Source: Dasyornis broadbenti (lineage: Eukaryota; Chordata; Aves; Passeriformes; Dasyornithidae). From it: a DNA stretch of 64,000 bases. The stretch spans positions 2,069,466 to 2,133,465 of the forward strand of contig VZRN01000659.1 in the NCBI GenBank assembly GCA_013397935.1, in the 5' to 3' direction. Positions within the stretch are counted from its first letter, which is position 1, and each line of letters opens with the position of its first letter. Position numbers and translations under genes: made by a program. The notes under the pieces are model-generated. The model worked only from the letters and a program-made list of their open reading frames with translations, did no database searches and was not told the origin of the DNA. This document shows positions 13,001-25,000 of the stretch, in pieces.

Positions 13001-16000
13001 ATGTTACAGAAAAAATTTTTGTCTCCTTCTGCTTTCTTCATCTATTTTTTTCATACCTCCTACATGACTCTGAAGGCTCCGGTAGTAACAAATGGGCTTG
13101 GTTACACATTAAGTAATAGTTTTGGAATTGCCTTAAAATACCTGAAGTGTTGAACTATAAGCATGGTAATGTTTCAACCATAAAATTGGAGGTTGTGTGC
13201 AAGGACCTGTGTTATACCCAAAGTATAGAGTCAGACAATGGAGGCTGTCCTTCCTAGCTTGTTTAGGAGCTTTACTGTGTGAACTTCAGATCACAGCATC
13301 ACTGTTTTTGCAAAATAATTCAAAAAAGCTGTTAGTAACTGAGTCCTTATAGCATTTTGTTTATACAATTTACAGTACATATAGAAAAAATTCCTTGGAC
13401 CCAGTCTCATTTTAGAGCATTGCAGCTTAAACACAGCATAGATGGATCCAATGAACACTGTGCTAGTAATTCTGCTGTGATTGTAATTCAGGGGTTTGGG
13501 AACAATTCTGAGAGTTAATGATCTCTGAAACTCATGGGAAAGAATATAAATCAGTAAGAAAGTGACTATTTGAGCAAGGAATGCAGGCAGCAATCTAAGT
13601 AATTTTGACTGAGACGTTGGTAAAGATTTGTATCAGGTCACAGTGATACCCCTGCTGCTGTCTGGACTTCCCCAGCAGATTTCTTTAATTCCAGTTACTG
13701 CTGGAGAGCAGACATTTGTAGCTTTTCCTTTCCTGATTTTGTATGCAGGGAGGTCTCATACTTGCTGTTCAGATAGATCCACAGACTTTGCAAAGAAGGA
13801 AGCACTGTTAATTAATAGGAGAAGCTCGCCTGATAGCCTTGTGATTTACAGCTGCAATACTGTTCAAGATACTACGTTCAAGTTGATTTGGTTAAAAGAA
13901 ACTTCTGGCATTTGAGTTGTATTGATGTTTTCTGACAGTCAACACAAGGAGATACTTTTTCTTAAAAAGCTTATAAAATTAAAACATGTCTTTTTAAATT
14001 AAGAAGTTGTTATTACAGCATCCTTGATACCCTTCATACTTTGTGGAGCTGGGATCTCTAGAACTAAAGCACTGGCAAAGACTCCTGCTGAAAACTGTGG
14101 ACAGTTTTGTTTTGCAGGGGAGACTGGATAACTAATGCTGCATTTTGACTGACAGCTATAGAATAGTCTTGAGTACTTATTCAGAGGAGGTATATCCGTA
14201 AGCCATAATAACCTTTCTTGCTTCTTTACTGTTTCTTTTCTTCTGTACAGGCACAGTCTCTGTGAAGAAATTCATACTGATAAATAATAGAGTGAGCTGA
14301 AGTGTTTTGCTAGCCCACAATCCTGCATTTTCTGATCTTGCTCTCAGGCTCTTTTTTGGATTCCTCAAGGAATTTTCTTTCTGATCAAACTGCTGTAGGA
14401 AGGCATTGTCTTAAACTGTGAGGACAGAAGGCAGTTGATCACATTTGATCTCAACATTAGGGATAAATCTCAAGCTTTCTTTTGTTTAGCAGTATAAATG
14501 TGAGCCAAAGAGGTTCTTCTCCTTTCTCTAGGATGTAATAAAATACTGTACATGACTTACTGCTGCAAACCTGGGGAAGTAATTGGCTTTGATAGTGGGC
14601 ATATGGTAGAGGTAGTTAGTCATTACTACATGCTGTTGATAGTATTCAGAGTAACAGGCTATAGCTAAGTCATAGACAATTAATACAAAATGGAGTAGAG
14701 TTACTCAGCATACAAAAAGGATCACTTCAAAGGAGTTGTTCATGAAACAACAAAAGGAAACTTAGAACAATTTTTAAGTTACTGACTCCAAAATCTCTTT
14801 GTCGAAGAATTTCTTTTGGGAAGACAGATTCCAGTTTTAAAGGGCCAATTGAAAATTTAGCTGCATAGAAAATAGATTTTTTTAAAGCAGTAGGCTGCAG
14901 AGAAAAGCTTTGCTAGATGACACTATAAATAAAATGTTACTCATTTTAAAAGACAACATTACAGTAGGGTGAGGTGAATAAATAGAAAGGAGAAAAAATA
15001 ATGGATTCATTGTGACTATGAGTAAGGGCCTGTAGAGAATGTGTTGTTTTTCTTTTCTAGATCCCTTGCTAGTTTCCAGCCAATACTGGAAAACAAGGCG
15101 GGTGCTGTAGCTTGCGCAGTACAAGAGAGGCTTTTTGGTCAGCATTGTTGAATCAATTATTTTTATCTTCAATACCAGCTTCCAAGGGCCTTGTTTTCTG
15201 CACTTGTTACTAATGGTAGTACCTGGAAAGCCCACATGAAATTCAGTCCCTTCCTGAAGGAGTCAGTATCCTTTTTAAGATGAAATGCTAGGCAAAACAA
15301 AAGAAAGGAGCAACTCTTATTCTAAGAGTATGTGTTTCCAAATGCAGTGAAGGCTTTGGAAATGGTTCTGTAATGTGCTGCTGCAAGTATATATTTGAAA
15401 TGTTACACTACTGTACTTTTTTAGCTAAAAAGAAATAAAGAGTATGTTCCCAGCTGATACATTTTGCATGGAAAGGGACTTCTGCTCTTTCCAGAGTCCC
15501 TTTCAGCAGGGCCAAGTGGATGTTGTGAGGTTATTTTTTTTTTTTTTGTCTCTGTTGTGGATACAAGCTTCTTGTTGGACAAAGACTGTGTCTTTTCCTG
15601 TGGCACAATAGTTACCTCCCTGGTTACTGTTAGCTTACCACTTAGTTGCAATTGCAAACAAGGTTTGATCATGACAAATGAAATCTTACCTGCAGCTAAC
15701 CAGAACTGAATGTTGTTTGACCTCCTCCATACTGGGGGTTGTTGGGCTTTACACGTTCTCCTTGGTGCTTCTGATTTCTCAACACCAAGTTATAGCTGAT
15801 GTGTTAAATGTACCTTTTGCCTGTCTCTCACCTGTAAAAAGCTAATTCTGTTTCTTTCACAAAACATCTTTGAGGATTCATTTGTTCAAGAATCACTTGG
15901 AGACCTAAGAGAGAAGGTCACATTTTCCTGCAAGTGTCTCTTGTACATGAAGCTACATTTATTTCCAAAAAAAGTGTGTTTCAAGTCTCTTCTGAGTGAA

Positions 16001-19000
16001 ATGTATGTGAGCTGCAGCTTTCAGCCACAGATGTACCAACAATACACTTCTTCCACATAACATCCTCTTCCAAGAAAACAGTGCAAGCTTTGGTCTCAGC
16101 CTTAATAAAATACATTGAAAATACAAGATGTTCTGTGTATCCTCAGAAGGAGTAGTTATGGAAGGAATGTCTGCAACTCCAGAACATTGTGCTTGTGACT
16201 TCAGTTGAGCACACAAAGTTTGCTTCAGACAAATTTTTTTCCTGTAACTGATACAATGAAGGGTGGAGAACCAAGCAATATGAGGAGGATACATAGGCCT
16301 GCACTGAGGTTGACACCTTCCTCCCTGCCTTGTGATTCTCACTCTCAAATGGTAGCATCTCTCTGCTTACAGCATACCATGTTGCTCTGAACTCAGCCGT
16401 ATCCGGTTTTAGCTCACAAGGGCCAAACATCCTTCTTGTACGCTTCATCATAAGCTGTGGCTTGTCCAAATGAATGTGTCAATCAAAATAACTTGAGCGA
16501 GATTACTTCAGTCCACCGTCTCTAACTGCTAAAATGCTTTGTCCAGAAAGTTTCCAGTTTCACGTATTTGTTGCATTTTGCTTTGAAGATTTGCAAAATG
16601 CTCGGTAGAAAGGACTTCTGGAAATGATAAAAAAGTTTCTTGGAAAAAACTACGCCTTTGAAGACTTTGATTGTAATGCATGGACTTACGCAGCCTAATT
16701 AGAAGGGCACTAGAAAACATTGTGGCTGTGGTTACAAACCTACTTTATGGCCTTTGTAAAAGATACTTCTCTGACATGTTCAGCTTTTCTAAACTATGGA
16801 CTTTTGTGATCTCTGGAAATACTATCTTGGTACTATATCTGGTGATTGTGAGACTTCACATATGTGCAAAAAATTACCTACGTCCCAGGTGAAATAAGTT
16901 GTTATTGGAAGAGTATTATTGAAAAATCTTGAAGTTCTTCTTGGACAAAAATGCATGTGCTAAAATCATGAGCTGTTCTAGCACTGATTTAGATTTGCAT
17001 TACAAATACTGAGAACTAGTATAAATTACCTTACTGTATGCACTACATTTTCAGGAGGGCCAAGGAGAGATTTGAAGTGTTTCATTGTTAGAAAACAATG
17101 CATGTTAAAGCTGAAATAAAGAGGGATTCTTAAGAAAGCTCTTTGACAGGGGAGAGTTATTTTATACTTTCAGGGAGAAAGACACTTTTATTAAGACAGT
17201 AACAATTCTTTTTTCTTTGCCTGCAGGAAGGAGTTGAAGTTAGGGTTGCCAGAATATTCAATACCTTTGGTCCTCGAATGCATATGAATGATGGAAGAGT
17301 TGTCAGTAATTTTATCCTACAGGCTCTCCAGGGAGAACCACTAACAGTAAGTAATGACCCCCTGGTGATACAAAGAACCATTCATCTTTATATCCTGTCC
17401 TCATGTGTTGCAAATGAGGATAGATTTTAGAAAATACTCATGTTCTCCTCCTCCAAATTTTAGTGTTCCAGTATACCAAACTCAAATGTATGGAAATACA
17501 TATGTGAAGAGGTGCTCTCTTGATGGTGTTAATATTTCTTTCCCAGAAAGAAACAAGGCTACCAGTTGCAATTTGCACAAGCATTTCAGCATTCTTTCTG
17601 TTGGGGATACAAACAAAATCCAGAGTTCAGTCAAGAATTTCTCTAAGAAGAAGTAGACAATCCAAGGAGAAAAAGGATGAAAGATTTCAACTCCCACTAC
17701 TGTAATTCTTGCAGAGCAAAATCTGAAACTGGACAGAGCGTTGAAGAGTTTAGGCCAAAAAATAAGTCATGCCCAAGCAAGATGCATCTTGGTGTCCTGT
17801 GACAGGGCTCCCTTAGCTTTAATATTTTTCAAATAGTGTGCTCAAGTATGGCTACCTCCTGTAAAACTTCTGTAGTTGATACTACCCTACTGACAGAGTG
17901 ACATCTAGAGCTCTTTACCAAAAAAAAAAGAAAATTTAAGAAGTTCAAATTATGTATGTTCTGCAAAGCAATGCACATCACCTGATGTAATTCATACAGG
18001 TGTGTGAATTATCAGGTGTAACTGATAATTCTTGAAAGATTGGTCTTTTCTGGAGGTCAGCATTTGCTTACTTGATTGCTGTTTAACAATGATTGATCAC
18101 CTAGGCAATTTGTCACTATTTTGTAATATCATCAGTGACAAATCTTGGCTACTTTGTTGTTCCTAGCCTTTGCTAAATTCCTGGTTTAGGCTGTGGTTAT
18201 TTTAGAGTATCAAGCTTGCAGTAATGCTGTGTTCGCCATCTTTCCTAAAGATTTATTTTTTTCCCCCAGAGATTTACTACTTTTGTAGAAATCACTGTTA
18301 GTGCTCTGTGTATGGTAGCTATTGTGTGATGCTGACTGCAACTTACTGGCCAGTGTTTACTGGGGCATATGGCATTTAGTCTGCCATATAAGTCAGCATT
18401 AAGAGTGCAGATCTCAGGATTTAGTTTTGGGTAGCTGACTAAACCAGTGAACCCAGCTTGCCTAGTCCCTGATAGGAATCCCTTCAGCACTATATAGCAC
18501 AATCACGTTGGGTCAGTGCTTTTTTTTACTTTCAAAGCATTAAAAAAAGGGCACTTAAATTCCTGCAGAAAGAGTTTCATTTTCTTACCAAGGTGTCTCC
18601 CCAAACTTGCTTATTGGAAGACACTAAACAAATAGAAACACACAAGAAGGTGGAGTTTCTTGTTTTGGCACTTTTGATCCTTGTAGGATTTAGCTTGTAT
18701 CAAAATATGAGTGTGGCCATGTGCTGATTTTTCAGTGTGGATGTTCCCAGGATGGCATCCTTTGGCAAAAATCTGAGCCTCTAAATGCTGTTTAGAAAAT
18801 TTACTGGTTTACAGAGGATCAGAAGGTTTTTCCATTTTTTTTAGGTTTGGTCCCCAGTGGATATAGCAAGCTATAGCCATATTTGGCCTATCAAATGGTT
18901 TTTTGAATCATGCGTAGTTTCTTAAGTTTTATTGGCAGTAGTACTGTAATCTTTTATAAGAACAGCATGAGAATGCTAACTGGATGTTTTGTGAAGCCTT

Positions 19001-22000
19001 ACAAAATATGAAGCACTTACCTTGTTTTAAAACATACAATCCGTGGGATATTTTAGAGCCTCATTAAGAGACATCTGGAGTCAGTGTTCTTCTGTGGGAG
19101 GGGACACTGGAAGCTTTTATTTTGTTGCCATAATTGCCATGCTGTCTGAACTTTAGCAAGAATGTAATTGTAATAGGGGTTAAAATAGAATGTTTTGCCC
19201 AACATCATTGTTTTGTAGGGCATAACTATCTGATGTTAAAAATTACTGGGTCTGAGAAAAGAAGTAAGGGGAGAGTTCTTCAGCTGATCAGGTCAAATAA
19301 AATGAATTATCAGCAATAAGCAGTGGCTGAGACCTAAAAAAAATTCACTCTTGTATCATCACAGAACCTGGCTGACAGGAATACCAAGTGTGTTGATCTC
19401 TTTAGAAACTCAATATATTCGGTCTCTTGGTTCAGAGTACTTGTTCAAACGAAGTAAATAATCTCTTGAGAGAACAGTGTCACTGATTTGTAGAAATTGT
19501 GGCCTGTACAAACATGCTAATTGTTGTTTTGTTACTTTTAAGGAAGGATTTTTTAAGAGAAATTGAGAGGTTAAAACTATATTGTATTTTCCAGTCACTG
19601 CCTGCGTGTGGGAAAGATAACTCAGGTGACTTTGCAAAAATCACGTACAAACACTTAGTTCTGTAAAACTTACCTCACAAGCTAAAAGTAAAGATAAAAG
19701 CAGGAAGCTCAATATAAATACATAAATCCTCTTCCTATTTTCTTGGGAGTCCGTCAGGCTGTCAGTGTGCTCCTGGTCCATTCCTGTCTGAATCAGTTCT
19801 TGGGTAAAGTCTTAAACTCCTGATCTTACCCAGTGTGTACTGAAATGTGAATTCTTTTGGGCTCTGAATCAGCCTTGAAGAGCATAAGGCTTACCAAGTA
19901 ACAGATGGTGTGTGTACCTTTTATACTGTCCTTTCTGTCCTTGAGGAAAAGAAGCATGCTTTCTATTCTGTCCTTCCAAAAGCCTTTCTGTTGTAGCAGG
20001 TGGATGGTAAGATGTGTGTGTCCCCAGTTAAACTGAAATGTTTTCACCACTTAAATGTGCCTACTGATAGCTTTCATAATACGAGTATTCATGTTCTAGA
20101 GGCTTTAGTACTGCACTCAGTTAAACTGTGAAATAAATAATGGTATCAAATACCATTCTGTACTCTACAAGTATACTTTAATGTCTGTTTGAACTTCAAT
20201 GACTTGCTCCTAAGTACCAGCACATAACCTGAGGAGACCTTTTTTTCCCTCTAAGGTTTTAAAGGAAGAATTTAAAGAGGAGTACTTAGCTCTAGATAAG
20301 TAGAAATCATTTCATACTACCCTGGATTAGAGGAAAATGTGAGAGTATTTTATGGTATAGTTTTCTAATATTGGTTAAAATGCTTTGAACTTAACTTGTC
20401 TAGTTAAGATTTTTGTTCAGTCTTGTTTGTGGATTTAAGAATAGAAAAAGGATGCATATCCCATATCACCAATCTGTACAAGTGACTTTGGGAATCATCT
20501 AGAAATTACTCTGCCTCCCATTTCCCTAGACAGTAATATTTAGAGCCACATAACGGGTTTTTTTTTTTGTCCTAATTGCTTTAAACACAATGCTGTTTCT
20601 CTTGGCAGTTTTCTTAGAGACCACTAACATTTAGTGGTCTCTTTGAAGCTGGCTGTTGTTAATGAGCAAATCAAAATTGCTCATCATAACCATATCTTAG
20701 TAGTCTGCTGTGAATATTTGGCACTCTTTTCTGGCTGAGTGCAGCCTGCACCTTCTTTCAGTGTTCCAGGAGAGGACAAAGCATCACTCTGTCCTACACC
20801 CCTGAGAATATTTTCGTTCATGCAGAATTCTGGTTAACAAAATGCCTAGGGATATGTTTACTGGAGACAGATCCAAGAGGAAGACAACCTTCAAAGAACT
20901 GATGCTTTGCCACAGGCTCTGCAAGCACAGTTTTTTCCATTCCTGTAACATTGAGCTTGTGTCTCAGGTGTTTCTCCTTGAGACGTTTTTCTAGAATGGT
21001 AAGGAAAAGATAATTGGGTTGGAGACGACTTCTGTATTTATTAACTGTCTGATTTTTTTCATATGGTTTTAGGTCTATGGACCTGGAACGCAGACAAGAG
21101 CCTTCCAGTATGTCAGGTAAGCCTTGTTTGTACTGGCTGATAATTTACTTCATGGTTCTGTTAGCTTGGTCAGCTTTGTATGCATGTGCATTTGTTTTAC
21201 TTTTTAAAATCATTTTTAATACAAACACTCATGAAAACATGCACCCATTGAAATCTGATTTCAGCATTCCTCAACTGCCTGATCTGCTTTACTGGAGCTC
21301 TTAGGTGCCAGCTTTACTTCCAGAAGGGAGACACAGAAGTTTTTAAAAGTATAAAGAAGAAAAACATTAATTGGTTTAGAATTTTACTTGAGACATTAGC
21401 ATGCTCTTCCCTTCCATAGACAGCAGGATAGACAAGGTTTTTTTGTGCTGAGCCGTTTGTCACTCCTTGCATTTTAATGCAATGCTGCCACCTCGTGTCT
21501 TTGGGACTGCTGTGACTGGTGTGCAAACTGTGCACAAAAAAAAGCTAAAAAAACCTCTGCTGGACTTCTGGATTGTTTTAATCATTCTTTGCTTAGAAAT
21601 GTTCTTTCCCTCTGCTGAAAGCAGTATCAGCGGTAATAGATGTTAAAGAAGCCCCATCTGGTCAAAGTAACCATTCCTTTCCTGATTATAAGTAATAATG
21701 AAAAGGATCTGGATTTCTATGTCTAGGGCCAAGGTGCTAAGTTTGTGGCTGATAATCCAAAATAACTTTGAGTTATATTGCTGGGGGAAAGTAACACCAA
21801 AACGCTGGTTTTTAACAAGCTTCGCTTAAGAATTTTTGAAAATGAGAAGACAATTCAAACAACAGGCTGTCAATCAGGTGGTGGTGTTTTGTGCCTCTGT
21901 ATTACAACTTGCTCATTCTGTTTGAAATGCATTGGAAATCAGCCTCTGCATATGTTTGGATACTGGAGAGAAGAGGAATTTTTTTTTAATAAAAGCACTC

Positions 22001-25000
22001 AAGAAAACATGCACTCATTGAAATCTGATTTCAGCATTCCTCAGCTGCCTGATCTACTTTACTGGAGCTTTTAGGAGTCAGCTCTCTTTTTAGACAAGAA
22101 TATTATTTATAGAGAAATTGAAATTGCCTCAATCTGGTCTTCCCTCTTTTACAGTGATCTTGTGAATGGGTTGGTGGCATTGATGAACAGCAATGTCAGC
22201 AGTCCTGTCAACTTGGTGAGTATGAGTGCTCCACTCTACTGAGTTGCTGTGCACTGATCAAAGTCACCTCTGTTTTTCTCCTTGTCAGTGATTCTGATTT
22301 CTAGAAAAAATAAATGAAACATAAAAAGGTCCTTCTGTTATGAAGAATGTATTCTCCTATGTACTCTCTTTATAAATAAGAAGACTAAGCCATTAGATGT
22401 TGAGACCTTACAGTTCCAAGAACAGGATAAGTTTGCTGGAGTTTTTAATTTGTTTTAGCAAGAGGATGTATGTAATTAGAATATGAAGGTAAAAAATGTG
22501 TGGGGGACACATGCGAAGTGCACCAGGAAAATGATTGAAGACTGATTTTTGGGGAGAAAAATGCACTGAAGTAATACTTAGCTCTAGATAATTACAAATC
22601 ATTTCATACTTCCCTGGATTAGAGGAAAATGTGAGAGTATTTTATGGTATAGTTTTCTAATATTGGTTAAAATGCTTTGAACTTAACTTGTCTAGTTAAG
22701 ATTTTTGTTCAGTCTTGTTTGTGGATTTAAGAATAGAAAAAGATGCATATCCCAGGTCATTTCTTGTGTATGGCAACTTTTGCCAAATCAGATACTCCAC
22801 TCTGCAGGTCAGTTGTTCACTAGGTTTTCATTTCCTACTGTGCCCATGAATTAATTTCTGTGTTTCTATCCAGATCCTGATATGTTTAAATTCTATCACA
22901 TGCTTTGTCTTCAGAAAACTCAGTATTTACATCTATATATATATATATATATATCTTAACTGTTCAACTTTAAGCTAAACGAGGCATGGTAAAAAAGTGT
23001 TGAAACAAGGAAAGCTAGGGATGGAGGGAGTTGAGTCTGATGAAGGTGAGCTAATGCAAGAAGAAAGTGTTCAGCATTTGATTGTGAAATGTTGAACAGA
23101 GTTTATGTGCAAGTTGGTAAAAAAAAAAGGAAAAGGAATATTGTATAGGAACACAAGTAGCTCTTACATATTGATGGGTAAGTTATAGTGAATGCAGAAG
23201 CAACTGTTTGCCGCTAAATGACTTTGGTTCCCTAATTTAGGATGAACCAAGAACTTAGCACACTTCTTCATTATATCTGTCCTCAATTGGGCACAGTCCT
23301 TGAATCCAGATTTCCAGCTGATGTGGCTCTGTGAGCTGCTCAGTGCCATAGGCTTTTACTGAGGTTGCCCATTCTTTACAGACTGACTTTTGGAGTGGGG
23401 GCATCCCCACTACATACACTGAATTACCGAGGCGAATATAATGGAGGACAAATTTTCCAATAAGTAAGCAGCTTGTCGAAGTTGTGTTGTTTTTTTTTTT
23501 TTTTTAAACAAAGTAGAATAAAGCTTAATGCTTAGCTTTTTCAGAGTTTAACATCTCATGTCTAGCATGTTGTAAGGTGTTTAAATGTTATTGAAATGAG
23601 CATCTCTTACATTTGTAGGGAAACCCAGAAGAGCACACTATCCTAGAGTTTGCCCAGTTAATTAAAAAACTTGTTGGTGAGTATGATTAATAATTCTTTA
23701 TAAAGTTCATGAAGTACTTATTGTCGTTAGATAATTACTTGATTAGTTTGTGTATGTGGATAATTTTAATTAATTTAACTTAATTTGGATTTTAAAATAA
23801 TTTTATCAAAGGCATTTAATCATATCATTAAATATTAATAAGATAATCCAAATCCTCTCAATTGTCTGTAAACTATAAAGAGTAGAATGAATACATTTTC
23901 TGTGTATCTGTGCAATCTATGCCTGTGCAATCTGTATTATCTGATCTGTGCAATCTATATTAATTTGTGTAATGTTTAGACAATTTTTTAGGTTTATTTT
24001 GGCACAAGGATAATAGATAAATGAAACATAAAACACATGAATGAAAATGCCCTGCTAAATATCTTAGCTGCAATAGGGATGCTTCAGGAAGATGGTTCTT
24101 CACAGTTGTGCAGTCTGTGGCCCTTCAACTACCGTTAAAAACCTCATGCGGTGGCATATTTTTCTCTGTTCTTTTCACTGTTTCTAACAGTGACTCTTGA
24201 AAGGGTTGTCAGCACCTGGGAAGAAAACACTCTGGCTTCCTCTTCATTCTTGCTCTGACACCTGTAGCAAATGGGAGCTCTCAAGAATGGAAGCAAATGG
24301 TTGTGCTTAGTCTTCTAGTGTGGCTCCCTAATGAGATGAAACATACTCCTGCCATTAGCCAAGGGCTTTCAGTCTGTACATTCCAGAAGTGCTTCTGACA
24401 GATCTGAAAGAGATGAGTTCAAACATATAATACAGAAGCTGATGCATGTGGTGTTTCTAATAAAAGATTGTTCCCTCTGGAAAACTTTTGTGAATCCACA
24501 GATCAGGGATGGAAATGGAAAAATCATAGCACCAAACCCATCAGGCACATAATTGTCACCCCTGTTTGTCTGTTTACATTGATGTGTTCCAGTCCACCCA
24601 GGGAGGAGGTTAGTTCTAATATGGCATGTAAACTATTTGCTAGATTTGGTTAGCAGAATTGGCCTCTTTCTGTGTATTGTTCTGAGGAAAGACAAGTTGG
24701 TTATTTAAATCAGACTGGAGATTATGGGCAAAGAGAAACTGAAGCCCTTTTGTAATGCTGAAGTGCTAGCAGAATCATGGAATGGTTGAGATTGGAAAGG
24801 ACCTCTGTAGGTCTCTTGGTCCAACCCCTCAGCTCAGGCAGGGCAACCTACAACTGGTAGTGGCCCAGGACCATGTCCAGATGGCATTTGAATATCTCCA
24901 AGAGTAGAGACTCAACATCCTCGGGCAATCTGTGTCAGTGCTGGGTCACCCTCACAGTAAAAGAGTGTTTCCTGATGTTCACAGGGACCCTCTTGTGTTT

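Larger units (their letters stand above)
17347..21072 (+). other. UXS1: UXS1 intron with first copy of a 181-bp repeat
   Basis: About 3.7 kb. It contains copy 1 of a near-identical direct repeat (20283-20463) and an 11-bp-arm inverted repeat (20616-20642). Nothing else stands out. Confidence 0.85.
21117..22154 (+). other. UXS1: UXS1 intron containing a 101-bp direct duplication
   Basis: 1.04-kb intron between two short exons. Both copies of repeat B (21213-21313 and 21983-22083) lie inside it. The second copy ends about 70 bp before the next exon. Confidence 0.9.
22216..23618 (+). other. UXS1: UXS1 intron with repeat A copy 2 and a TA microsatellite
   Basis: 1.4-kb intron holding repeat A copy 2 (22575-22754), a (TA)n run (about 22934-22954) and a T run (about 23490-23506). 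Confidence 0.85.
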
